Assembly: GCA_900215285.1 (NCBI GenBank)
Contig: OCMG01000004.1
Span: 310,001 to 374,000 of the forward strand
From: Ensifer adhaerens
Lineage (GTDB): Bacteria > Pseudomonadota > Alphaproteobacteria > Rhizobiales > Rhizobiaceae
Length of the DNA stretch: 64,000 nucleotides
Reading direction: 5' to 3'
Shown: piece after piece, positions 56,791-64,000 of the stretch
How positions within the stretch are numbered: the stretch's first letter is position 1
How the letters are laid out: each line of letters opens with the position of its first letter
Translations under genes and position numbers: made by a program
The notes under the pieces: model-generated
Seen by the model: only the letters and a program-made list of their open reading frames with translations
What the model was told of the DNA's origin: nothing
The model's database searches: none

Positions 56791-57221
56791 TGGCAAACGG
56801 TGTGGACGGACAGCAGAAAAGCATCGACGTGCTTTTGATCGATGACGATCAGACCGAATTTGAAATCATCCAATACAAGCTGAGAAAGATCGACAGCCAC
56901 GATGTGAAGGTCGACTTCGTGTCCACGCTCGACGCGGCTCTCGATAAACTTGCAGACCGCAACTATGACATCATACTGATCGACAACATGCTGCCGCCGC
57001 ATAACGATTTCCGGCAGACCGTGCCGCTCATCCGCAAGGCCCGCTATATCGGCCCGATTGGCATTATTTCGAGCGACATTTCGAGCAACTATTTTCAGTC
57101 CTTCGGGGAATTTGGCGCCGACTTCCGCATGTCAAAGCAGGAAGTGGATGCCCGCAGCCTGCGCTACATCTTCAACGAATTCACCCGCGACAACTCCCTG
57201 CCCTTCGATGAGGAAACCTAG
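56790..57221 (+). CDS. Stand-alone response-regulator receiver, module 2
   Basis: 143 aa, overlapping the LuxR stop by one base. Receiver domain only: acidic pocket VLLIDDDQTEF, phosphoacceptor Asp in ILIDNML near residue 66, Ser in GIISSD and Lys in MSKQEVD. It shares about 15 diagnostic residues with the module 1 receiver (YIGPIGIISS, YFQSFGEFGADFR). A short acidic tail (SLPFDEET) is unique. It probably passes a phosphoryl signal to or titrates the LuxR protein. Confidence 0.88.
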   Translation: MANGVDGQQKSIDVLLIDDDQTEFEIIQYKLRKIDSHDVKVDFVSTLDAALDKLADRNYDIILIDNMLPPHNDFRQTVPLIRKARYIGPIGIISSDISSNYFQSFGEFGADFRMSKQEVDARSLRYIFNEFTRDNSLPFDEET

Positions 57222-57229
57222 AGCCGTGT

Positions 57230-57388
57230 TTGACGGTGTCGAACAAATTCGCCGCCGCGCGAACGACCTATGCAACCGAATCGCTCCTCTTTTTTCGACC
57301 ATTGAGCATCCGCAAGATCGCAGTCGAGGTCGGCTTCTCGAATGCAACTGTTCAAAAGGCACTCGCTGCGGCGCAGGCGGGCCAATAG
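57230..57388 (+). pseudogene. Remnant of a serine recombinase/resolvase DNA-binding end
   Basis: The last 27 codons read SIRKIAVEVGFSNATVQKA then LAAAQAGQ and stop at 57386-57388, matching the C-terminal helix-turn-helix of resolvases. The part before it (from 57230) shows no homology and no catalytic Ser domain. It is probably the trace of a mobile element at the left side of the glycine-repeat island. It is short, so the call is tentative. Confidence 0.5.
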
Positions 57389-57470
57389 GCCCGTCAGTGT
57401 CCGTGGGGCTATCTGGTTGTTTCAGTGCAGTTCAGATTATCTGGGGTCGTAAACAGGCAAGGGTTAGACA

Positions 57471-57821
57471 ATGGCAATTTCGATTTGGATACCTCTTCTC
57501 GTAGCGGCCGCTTCATTTGCCGCCAGTCTGATACTGCCCTCTATTGGGTTATCTGTCCTTCCGGGCTGGACAGTGCCCTGTCTTTTCCTCGTTGCCGCTG
57601 CAAGCATCCTGTGGGCAATCTTACTCGCCTATCGCCACCGGAACACCGCAACCCGCGTGGCAGGCAAGGGTGGTGTTGCAGAAGCGTCAGGCACGGATAG
57701 TCAAGCGTATGGTGGACGCGGCGGCAACGCCCTGAGTCAGGGCATTGGCGGTGACGGTGGTGATGCAAAAGTCAAAGGCAACCGGTCAACAGCCCGGGGT
57801 GGTGATGGGGGCTCTACCTAA
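57471..57821 (+). CDS. Membrane-anchored glycine-repeat protein
   Basis: 116 aa from the ATG at 57471 with AAGGG upstream. Two membrane helices fill the first half (IWIPLLVAAASFAASLILPS and LFLVAAASILWAILLAYR), then a Gly-rich tail (GGRGGNALSQGIGGDGGD, then AKVKGNRSTARGGDGGS). The tail block is very similar to the N-terminus of the soluble protein at 58149, so the two probably act together. I recognise no family. It is convergent with the small gene at 57814 and overlaps it by 8 bases. Confidence 0.7.
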   Translation: MAISIWIPLLVAAASFAASLILPSIGLSVLPGWTVPCLFLVAAASILWAILLAYRHRNTATRVAGKGGVAEASGTDSQAYGGRGGNALSQGIGGDGGDAKVKGNRSTARGGDGGST

Positions 57822-58113
57822 GCTCTGCACTTGTGGTGCTTTTTGATGCCTCTGGTTCCGCGCAATGTTTCAGCAGCAGTCTTGCCAGTTCGATAGCAAA
57901 ATCGGTAGTGACGGTGACGGCATGCGTATAGACAGGGGTGCGTGTTCCATCGGCTCTATACGGACCACCGTTTCCAAAGGCTATTCGCAGAAGGCCATGT
58001 TCCTCTTTGCTGAACACAAATACCGACGAAGCAAATTCGCTCATTCCTGGTCTGAATGCAGCGTTCCACTGTTCCAATTTCACTCCGTATAGACTTTCTT
58101 CGACTTCGCTCAC
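57814..58113 (-). CDS. 99-aa protein of unknown function in the glycine-repeat island
   Basis: Starts at a GTG (58113) with GGGAGGA eight bases upstream. The protein (VSEVEESLYGVKLEQWNAAF, then FVFSKEEHGLLRIAFGNGG and PVYTHAVTVTTDFAIELARL) has a strand-helix pattern reminiscent of DUF3467-like small proteins, but the match is not strong. It lies between the two glycine-repeat genes, in the opposite direction. The composition is normal, and the ribosome site decides the start against a longer frame. Confidence 0.55.
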   Translation of the reverse strand: MSEVEESLYGVKLEQWNAAFRPGMSEFASSVFVFSKEEHGLLRIAFGNGGPYRADGTRTPVYTHAVTVTTDFAIELARLLLKHCAEPEASKSTTSAELR

Positions 58114-58148
58114 AGAACAATCCTCCCACTGATTTGGAGACTGGAACA

Positions 58149-58754
58149 ATGGCGAAAGGGGGCAAAGGTGGCAATGCTCTGGTTGAGGGAGATGACAGTA
58201 CTGCGGAAGGTGGGCGAGGCGGTGAAGCAGTCCGCGGTGATGGTGGACCGGGGGGCAACGCCACCGTTCGCGGCAATCGAAGTGCGGGCAAAGGCGGCAA
58301 GGGCGGGCGCGGCGGGGTTGGACCAGGTGGTCCCGGTGGCCATGTAGACGTCCATACTGATGATACCTGCATGGAAGGTGGAAACGGGGGCGAAGCGTCG
58401 CAACACGATGGTCGCGGTGGACGTGGCGGGAGTGCTCCACGCGCGGAGCACTTCGCCGAACTGCTGGGGCGAAAGGCTCGGCCACACCTTCGTTGGCCCT
58501 ACGGCGAACCTGTTGATGAGCCTGGGCGGGGCGGCGATGCGCCTGACACCCCGCAGTACAAAGCTCGTAGGGTCATCATTGAGCATCTAAAGGTGATGTT
58601 CTTTGTCGAGCAATCTCTCCCCTTGGTCGAAGTGTGGTGGGACCGTGAGATTGTCAGTCTGGATTGGTTAAACAGTCGATTAGCTGAAGAGGGCCATCGT
58701 TGGAGGGTCACTATCGTTGATGAAGAATATGAATTTCAGGATGTGCGCGCGTAG
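58149..58754 (+). CDS. Soluble glycine-repeat protein with unique C-terminal domain
   Basis: 201 aa from the ATG at 58149 with GGAG upstream. About 120 residues of GGxGG repeats (MAKGGKGGNALVEGDDSTAE, then GGRGGEAVRGDGGPGGNA) are followed by a folded-looking domain of about 65 residues (RVIIEHLKVMFFVEQSLPLV, WWDREIVSLDWLNSRLAEEG). The repeat block is nearly identical in pattern to the tail of the membrane protein at 57471 (GNRS, GGRGG, GG.GGNA). No signal peptide. Its function is unknown; the shared repeat suggests the two proteins bind each other or a common partner. Confidence 0.7.
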   Translation: MAKGGKGGNALVEGDDSTAEGGRGGEAVRGDGGPGGNATVRGNRSAGKGGKGGRGGVGPGGPGGHVDVHTDDTCMEGGNGGEASQHDGRGGRGGSAPRAEHFAELLGRKARPHLRWPYGEPVDEPGRGGDAPDTPQYKARRVIIEHLKVMFFVEQSLPLVEVWWDREIVSLDWLNSRLAEEGHRWRVTIVDEEYEFQDVRA

Positions 58755-58848
58755 AGGTACACAATGCGGTACCCGCCGAGGTACGCAACACCAAGTACCG
58801 CTCCAAAAACCATCTGAAATTGCTTCACAATTTTCGATTAAAGAAGAT

Positions 58849-58922
58849 TGGCTGGGGAACCTGGATTCGAACCAGGACTAACGGAGTCAGAGTCCGTGGG
58901 TCTACCGTTAACCTATTCCCCA
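58849..58922 (-). tRNA. tRNA-Gln (anticodon CTG)
   Basis: 74 nt with encoded CCA. The anticodon stem ACGGA/TCCGT encloses CTCTGAC, anticodon CTG for codon CAG. Acceptor TGGGGAA pairs with TTCCCCA, discriminator G73. Its 3' end faces the glycine-repeat island. Confidence 0.95.
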
Positions 58923-59170
58923 ACAGCCTTTTCAGCGGCCAGCTGAAGTTTGCGACCGCTTCGGTGAGGCGGCTTATAACCAAAAGATGGGCGGGTGCAA
59001 ATACCTGTTTTGAATTTTTTTTATCGGGGACGGCACAGGCGCCTTTGTGGCGGCCTCGTGAAAAACGTTTGGCGAAAAGGGCGGCCGCTGTTACAATCGC
59101 TTCAACGAAACTTGAACAAGCCTGCTGCAACTCCAGAACGAGATTTTGCGCGGCGATATGGATATTGAAC

Positions 59171-60673
59171 GTGGAAGACCCTTCGAACGGCTCAAAGCCG
59201 TCATTCGACGGGGCGTTCGATCGTGCTGGCAGCCCGGGAAAGCAGATTTCCCGCCGTGGCAGACGCAGGCGTAGCGGCAAGAACCGCGCGGCGTCGGCTC
59301 CGCAGGCAAAAGGCCAGCCGCCGGTGAAAACCGGTGAAACCGAGCGTCCCGATAGCCCGTCCGGCTCTCCCGGCAATGACGTGGTGCGCAAACGCAAGCG
59401 GCGGCGCAAGAAGAGTGGCCCGGCGCATCCGTCGCCACAGCAGCAGCAAGCCTCGCAGTCGCAGGAAAATAACGGTTCCGGCTCACGAAAGAAGCAGCAG
59501 CGCAACCGCCGTTCCCTTCAGGGGCGGCCGCTTTCGACGACGTCAGATCGCACCGCAGCGGCTGCCGCCAGGGTGCAGCCTCAGCATGAGGCGCGGCCGC
59601 AGCAGCAGGCAGAGCGTGCGCCTGCGCCGCCGCCGAGCGATCTCTATGCCGCGCTCGACCTGGGCACGAACAATTGCCGCCTACTGATTGCCCAGCCCAC
59701 GAGACCGGGTCAATTCCGCGTCGTGGATGCATTTTCGCGGATCGTGCGGCTTGGTGAGGGGCTTGGTTCAAGCGGCCGGCTTTCCGCCGACGCCATGGAG
59801 CGTTCGATCGAGGCGCTGAAAATCTGTGCTGCCAAGCTATCCACCCGCAATATCCGCAAGCGCCGGCTGATTGCCACAGAGGCCTGCCGCGCCGCCGTCA
59901 ACGGCGAGGAATTTCTGGAGCGGGTCACCGCGGAGACGGGCCTGGAACTCGAGATCATCAACCGCGAGACCGAGGCGCGGCTTGCCGTATCCGGCTGCTC
60001 TTCGCTGGTCGGGCGCGAGACGCGTTCGGTCGTGCTCTTCGATATCGGCGGAGGCTCCTCCGAAATCGCGGTCATCAAGACGGGTGAGAATCGCTCGGCG
60101 CGGCTTGCCAACCACATCACCCATTGGACATCATTGCCGGTCGGCGTCGTGACGCTCTCCGAGCGCCACGGCGGACGCGACGTCACGCCCGCCGTCTTCG
60201 ACGCCATGGTGAGCGAAGTGGAAGGCATGCTGGCACGGTTCGACAGTCCCGATGTCAGCGAATTGGCGGACAATCCGGATTCGGGCTTCCACCTGATCGG
60301 AACGTCCGGAACGGTGACCACGCTTGCCGGCGTGCATCTGGGCCTTTCCAAATATGACCGCCGCAAGGTGGATGGCGTCTGGCTTTCGGACGCGGAGGTC
60401 AGCGCGATGCAGGCCAAGCTTCTGTCCTGGGACTTCGCAGGGCGCGCGTCGAACCCATGCATCGGGCCCGATCGGGCTGATCTGGTCCTTGCGGGCTGCG
60501 CCATTCTGGAGGCTATCCGCCGGCGCTGGCCTTCGCCGCGCATGCGGGTGGCCGATCGGGGACTGCGTGAAGGACTTTTGACAGACATGATGGCCGATGA
60601 CGGTGTCTGGCGGCGGCTGCGCCATCGTGGCGGCCTTGCCCACTGGCGCGGGCGGCCGGGGGACAAGACATGA
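59171..60673 (+). CDS. ppx: Ppx/GppA exopolyphosphatase/guanosine-pentaphosphatase with basic N-terminal extension
   Basis: 500 aa taking the GTG at 59171; a TTG at 59165 is an alternative, and the longer frame would run through the tRNA. About 160 residues of Arg/Gln/Pro-rich, probably disordered sequence (GRRRRSGKN, then KRKRRRKKS) precede the Ppx/GppA fold. The fold begins at [16 protein letters not shown] near residue 161 and includes [13 protein letters not shown] and [12 protein letters not shown]. It hydrolyses polyphosphate and/or pppGpp. The next gene starts in the ATGA overlap. Confidence 0.88.
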   Translation: MEDPSNGSKPSFDGAFDRAGSPGKQISRRGRRRRSGKNRAASAPQAKGQPPVKTGETERPDSPSGSPGNDVVRKRKRRRKKSGPAHPSPQQQQASQSQENNGSGSRKKQQRNRRSLQGRPLSTTSDRTAAAAARVQPQHEARPQQQAERAPAPPPSDLYAALDLGTNNCRLLIAQPTRPGQFRVVDAFSRIVRLGEGLGSSGRLSADAMERSIEALKICAAKLSTRNIRKRRLIATEACRAAVNGEEFLERVTAETGLELEIINRETEARLAVSGCSSLVGRETRSVVLFDIGGGSSEIAVIKTGENRSARLANHITHWTSLPVGVVTLSERHGGRDVTPAVFDAMVSEVEGMLARFDSPDVSELADNPDSGFHLIGTSGTVTTLAGVHLGLSKYDRRKVDGVWLSDAEVSAMQAKLLSWDFAGRASNPCIGPDRADLVLAGCAILEAIRRRWPSPRMRVADRGLREGLLTDMMADDGVWRRLRHRGGLAHWRGRPGDKT

Positions 60674-61389
60674 CCAAACCACCCTCAACGCCAAACCGGA
60701 CAGGCCGCAAGATCGGCCAGAAGGTGAAGAAGGGAAAGCTGAAGGCATCCTCCCGCCGCTGGCTGGAGCGCCATATCAACGATCCCTATGTGCAGCGGGC
60801 GAAGCTCGAAGGCTATCGCGCCCGCGCGGCCTTCAAGCTGCTGGAGATCGATGACAAGCATCAGATCCTGAAAGGCGCCAAGCGCATCATCGATCTCGGC
60901 TCCGCGCCGGGCAGTTGGTCGCAGATCGCCGCCAAGGTGACGAACTCGACGGACAATGACATTCGTGTCGCGGCCATCGACTTTCTGGAAATGGACCCGC
61001 TTCCGGGCGTCCATTTCGTGCAGATGGACTTCCTGCAGGACGAGGCCCCTCGCCTCCTGACGGAAGCCTTGGGCGGCGCGCCGGACCTCGTCGTTTCCGA
61101 CATGGCCGCCCCGACCACCGGCCACAAGCGGACCGACCACCTGCGCACCATGCATCTATGTGAAGTGGCGGCGCATTTCGCCATCGAGGTTCTGGCCGAA
61201 GGCGGCCATTTCCTCGCCAAGACGTTCCAGGGCGGGACGGAAAACGACCTGCTGACGCTGTTGAAGCAGAACTTCCGTCAGGTCATCCATGTCAAGCCGG
61301 GCGCATCGCGCGCGGAGTCGGTGGAGATGTTCCTGCTGGCCAAGGGGTTCAAGGGGCGAGCACAGAACGAGGCAGAGGCGGACGCCTGA
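60670..61389 (+). CDS. rlmE: 23S rRNA 2'-O-methyltransferase RlmE (FtsJ)
   Basis: 239 aa, start in the ATGA overlap with ppx. Methylates U2552 of 23S rRNA. The SAM motif [15 protein letters not shown] is near residue 73, the K-D-K-E tetrad is readable in [12 protein letters not shown] (Lys), VVSDMAAP (Asp), FLAKTFQG (Lys) and RAESVEMF (Glu). The N-terminus is Lys-rich as in alphaproteobacterial members. The next gene begins in the TGATG overlap. Confidence 0.96.
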   Translation: MTKPPSTPNRTGRKIGQKVKKGKLKASSRRWLERHINDPYVQRAKLEGYRARAAFKLLEIDDKHQILKGAKRIIDLGSAPGSWSQIAAKVTNSTDNDIRVAAIDFLEMDPLPGVHFVQMDFLQDEAPRLLTEALGGAPDLVVSDMAAPTTGHKRTDHLRTMHLCEVAAHFAIEVLAEGGHFLAKTFQGGTENDLLTLLKQNFRQVIHVKPGASRAESVEMFLLAKGFKGRAQNEAEADA

Positions 61390-61772
61390 TGCTGCTCTAC
61401 GTGACGGTCGGGACAAACGACCTCGCGAGAGCCGGGGCGTTCTACGATCGAGTGCTTTGCGAGCTTGGCTATATGCGCCGCGAGACGGAAGCCGATTCCC
61501 TTGGTTATGCCCATGCCGGCGACACGCGTTGCCGCTTCTGGGTGACGCGTCCCTATGATCAGAAGCCGGCCAGCTTCGGCAATGGCGTTACGATCGCTCT
61601 GATGGCCGATAGCCGGGATGCGGTTCGGCGTTTTCACGCCGCAGCCTTGGCACAAGGCGGTTTGGACGAGGGGGAACCGGGGCTGCGTCCGTTTCATGAC
61701 CATTTTTACGCGGCGTTTGCTCGCGACCTCGACGGCAACAAGATTGCCGCCGTTTGCGAACGGCCCGAATAG
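61389..61772 (+). CDS. VOC-family (glyoxalase-like) protein
   Basis: 127 aa, start in a TGATG overlap with rlmE. The vicinal-oxygen-chelate pattern is clear: YVTVGTNDLARAGAFYDRVL at the start and the closing FYAAFARDLDGNKIAAVCE with the usual metal ligands of the C-terminal half. Members bind metals and bring about diverse reactions including fosfomycin or glyoxal resistance; no specific substrate can be assigned. Confidence 0.85.
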   Translation: MLLYVTVGTNDLARAGAFYDRVLCELGYMRRETEADSLGYAHAGDTRCRFWVTRPYDQKPASFGNGVTIALMADSRDAVRRFHAAALAQGGLDEGEPGLRPFHDHFYAAFARDLDGNKIAAVCERPE

Positions 61773-61774
61773 TC

Positions 61775-63163
61775 TCACCCAGCCTGATGCGCCCTATGCC
61801 CCGACACATCCGCGCCTGCGTCGCGCGGTAGCGGGATGATGAAGAAGAGCGAGGCCGCCGAGAGAAGCGCCGTCAGGCCGAAGGCCAGATGGAAGGAGAA
61901 GAGCGAGAGCGTCTGGCCGCTCCACCATCCACCCGCCTCCAGAATGAGACCGGCGACGGCAACACCCAGCGCCGTGGCGATCTGCTGGAAGACGGAACTG
62001 ATCGAGGTGGCCTGACTGGCGTCGTTTTCGCTGACCGAGGTGAAGTTCAGGCTATTCGATGAGGTGAACAGGAAGGACCGGCTGAAGCCCGCGAGATAGA
62101 GCGACAGGATGATCAGCCAGATCGGCGTTTCGGGCGTGAAGAAGACGGCGACGCCGATCATGGCCGCACCGGCGGCGGAAGCCATGACCATCGTGTCGCG
62201 GAAGCCGCGGGCGGCAAGCGCACGAGCGGCCAGAAACTTCGTCGACATAGCCCCGAAAGCCCCTGCGAAGGTGATGAGGCCCGAGTGGAACGGGTTTAGC
62301 CCGAAACCCATCTGCAGCATCAACGGCATCAGGAAGGGCTGTGCGCCATTGGCCACGCGGAAGATCGTCGCCCCGACGATCGAGAGGCGAAAGACCGGGT
62401 CGCGGAAGAGCTTTAGCGTGAGGATGGGGTTGGGCACGCGCCGGGCATGACGGATATAACGCACTAGTGTCACGGCGCCGAGCGCGGTGGCGGCAATGCC
62501 GACAACCGGCGGCAGGGCCGGCAGGCTGATGACCGAAAGGCCGAAGACAATCCCCGAGGCCGCAATGCCGCTCAGGAAAAACCCGGGCCAGTCAAGCTTT
62601 GGCGTTTCGCGCGGCGGGATTTCAGGCAGATAGATCGAGGAGAGCCAGATGCCGAGAAAACCGATCGGGACGTTGATCAGGAATATCCAGTGCCAGGAGA
62701 AATAGGTGGTGATGAAACCGCCCAGCGGCGGTCCGGCCATGGGGCCGATCAGGCCAGGAATCGTCAGCCAGGTCATCGCCGAAACGAATTCGCTTTTCGG
62801 AACCGCACGCACCAGCACGAGGCGTCCGACCGGCGTCATCATCGATCCGCCAATCCCCTGCAGGAAGCGGGCAATGACAAATTCCGGAAGGCTCGACGCC
62901 ATGGAACAGGCCACCGACCCGAGCACGAAGACAAGAAGGGCAATGCGGAAGATGTTCTTCGCGCCGAACTTGTCGGCCATCCAGCCACTGATCGGGATGA
63001 AAACGCCGAGTGCCACGAGATAGGAGGTCAACGCCAGCTTCAGCGTGATGGGATTGACCCCGATGTCTGAAGCGATCGCCGGAAGGGAAGTGGCGATCAC
63101 GGTCGAATCCATCATCTCCATGAAGAAGGCGAAGGCGAGGATCATGGGGACTATGCGGGGCAT
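61775..63163 (-). CDS. MFS exporter, DHA2/EmrB type
   Basis: 462 aa with about fourteen membrane helices. Motif A (SGWMADKFGAKNIFRIAL) and the early FMEMMDSTVIATSLPAI are typical of DHA2 drug:proton antiporters. It probably exports a toxic compound. It is convergent with the VOC gene, leaving 2 bases between the stops. The promoter side faces the GST gene. Confidence 0.88.
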   Translation of the reverse strand: MPRIVPMILAFAFFMEMMDSTVIATSLPAIASDIGVNPITLKLALTSYLVALGVFIPISGWMADKFGAKNIFRIALLVFVLGSVACSMASSLPEFVIARFLQGIGGSMMTPVGRLVLVRAVPKSEFVSAMTWLTIPGLIGPMAGPPLGGFITTYFSWHWIFLINVPIGFLGIWLSSIYLPEIPPRETPKLDWPGFFLSGIAASGIVFGLSVISLPALPPVVGIAATALGAVTLVRYIRHARRVPNPILTLKLFRDPVFRLSIVGATIFRVANGAQPFLMPLMLQMGFGLNPFHSGLITFAGAFGAMSTKFLAARALAARGFRDTMVMASAAGAAMIGVAVFFTPETPIWLIILSLYLAGFSRSFLFTSSNSLNFTSVSENDASQATSISSVFQQIATALGVAVAGLILEAGGWWSGQTLSLFSFHLAFGLTALLSAASLFFIIPLPRDAGADVSGHRAHQAG

Positions 63164-63281
63164 TGTACAACCGTAAAGACTTGGAGAGCCGCGATGACAC
63201 GGTCAATTTCGTTATTGTAAGGGATACATAGTTTCCATAATACTGACGCTTCACCTTGGATAGTGAATTCTTCGCAATGTT

Positions 63282-64000
63282 TCATAACGTCGCGGGACCG
63301 CATTCGGGCAGGAATTCTGCCGCCAGACGGTCACGATAAGCACGAAGATTGGGTTCGGCCAGGATCGCGTCGCGGATCGGACCGGGAAAGGCGCGCGCGG
63401 TGGCCGCCACGGCGAAGGCCAGCACGGTGGCGTCTGAACCGCAGGGCCTATCGCCCAGAAGATAGGATTTGTTGCCCAGCAGGCTTGCAATCGCCCGCGT
63501 GTTATCGGCGAAGATGGCGCTGTTTTCCCGGTCGTTCAGGCGCGCGGTCCCCTGCCCTTTCAGCGCCGCCAGCACGCTGCGGCGGATCAACGGCGCGATG
63601 AGTAGCCGGACAGGCATCGGCATGGAGCCGAAAGCCGCCTGCTTCATCACCGCCCAGCCCTCCGGTTGGATCCATCGCCGCTCCACCGCGATGAAGTAGC
63701 TCGACTCTTCCAGCGTGCGTTCGGCAAGCAGGCCCAACATCAGGCTTTGCTCGTCATGGCCGCCGGTAAAGTCAGCACCATAGGCCTCGGCCAAATACCG
63801 CCTGATCAGGCGCGAGTCGGAAATGACATGCCCCTTGTCCTCGATATAGGGCAGCTTGCCGCGCGGCGCCTTTCTGGCGCCAGCAAGACCGTCGATCTTT
63901 TCAAAGGGCAGGCCCGCCATACGCAGCAGAATCATGACCTTCATGACAAACGGACTGAGGTCCGGCTGTCCCGCGCCGGGTCCGAAACCAAACAGCTTGA
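63282..64000 (-). CDS. Glutathione S-transferase, N-terminus cut by window edge
   Basis: The frame is open to the right edge and reads KLFGFGPGAGQPDLSPFVMK there, the usual GST N-terminal strand, so the true start lies beyond 64000. It continues with the thioredoxin fold (KLPYIEDKGHVISDSRLIRR) and a C-terminal helical domain (GNKSYLLGDRPCGSDATVLA). The internal ATG at 63944 would lose strand 1. It conjugates or isomerises small electrophiles with glutathione made by gshA. Confidence 0.88.
   Translation of the reverse strand, partial: KLFGFGPGAGQPDLSPFVMKVMILLRMAGLPFEKIDGLAGARKAPRGKLPYIEDKGHVISDSRLIRRYLAEAYGADFTGGHDEQSLMLGLLAERTLEESSYFIAVERRWIQPEGWAVMKQAAFGSMPMPVRLLIAPLIRRSVLAALKGQGTARLNDRENSAIFADNTRAIASLLGNKSYLLGDRPCGSDATVLAFAVAATARAFPGPIRDAILAEPNLRAYRDRLAAEFLPECGPATL

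Noticed and set aside
57222..58922. Attachment-site direct repeat of the tRNA-Gln 3' end
   Set aside because: No second copy of the tRNA end was found in the island, so no att site is claimed.
58820..59164. Upstream extension of the ppx frame
   Set aside because: It passes through the tRNA-Gln gene and has no suitable start near a ribosome site; the GTG/TTG at 59165-59171 is preferred.

Overview
The window looks like chromosomal DNA from a GC-rich alphaproteobacterium of the Rhizobiaceae (Rhizobium/Agrobacterium/Sinorhizobium relatives). Evidence for this: a RirA-type iron regulator, a divergent katG-oxyR pair, a phasin together with polyhydroxybutyrate/ketone-body genes, a tRNA-His that lacks the usual extra 5' G and has A73, a divergent alphaproteobacterial HisRS, and palindromic intergenic repeats of rhizobial type. 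Both edges cut a gene: hisS on the left and a glutathione S-transferase on the right.

Layout. 1-5.5 kb: hisS with an AT-rich internal stretch, a RelBE-like toxin-antitoxin (TA) pair, a small methyltransferase-like gene, a HAD hydrolase, and two 3-methyladenine glycosylase homologues. 5.6-8.0 kb: two tandem L,D-transpeptidases and a ParDE-like TA pair behind a perfect palindromic operator. 8.0-16.3 kb: a glycolate/lactate oxidation region, with glcDEF on the minus strand (a small membrane protein lies inside it), a divergent LysR regulator, and lutABC on the plus strand. 16.4-23.6 kb: Nudix, phosphate transporter, rsmE, gshA, a phasin-like DUF937 protein, LysR. 23.6-27.6 kb: a small secreted protein, katG and divergent oxyR. 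27.6-37.0 kb: ketone-body/PHB genes (acetoacetate decarboxylase, dienelactone hydrolase, alcohol dehydrogenase, bdhA, patatin phospholipase, AsmA-like protein, acetoacetyl-CoA synthetase). 37.1-37.9 kb: a zeta-like kinase preceded by an unannotated 56-aa frame. 38-50 kb: iron permease, a PdhS-type histidine kinase, phasin, tRNA-His, LysR, a coiled-coil protein, mmsA, the iron-binding protein FbpA and rirA.

50.3-59 kb is the accessory part. Two copies of a LuxR-type regulator plus stand-alone receiver module flank a PLP enzyme, a FAD lactone oxidase, an MFS transporter and a TetR gene with a palindromic operator. Next comes a small island between a resolvase remnant and the 3' end of a tRNA-Gln gene. 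It carries two glycine-repeat proteins, one membrane-anchored and one soluble, that share a repeat block, with a convergent small unknown gene between them. 59-64 kb returns to housekeeping: ppx/gppA, rlmE, VOC protein, MFS exporter, GST.

The strongest candidates for something undescribed are the duplicated LuxR-receiver modules, the glycine-repeat pair, the small-ORF/zeta pair, and a short palindrome (TGC-N3-GCA) shared by promoters of the phasin, patatin-bdhA and adc genes and nearly present at the acetoacetyl-CoA synthetase gene.
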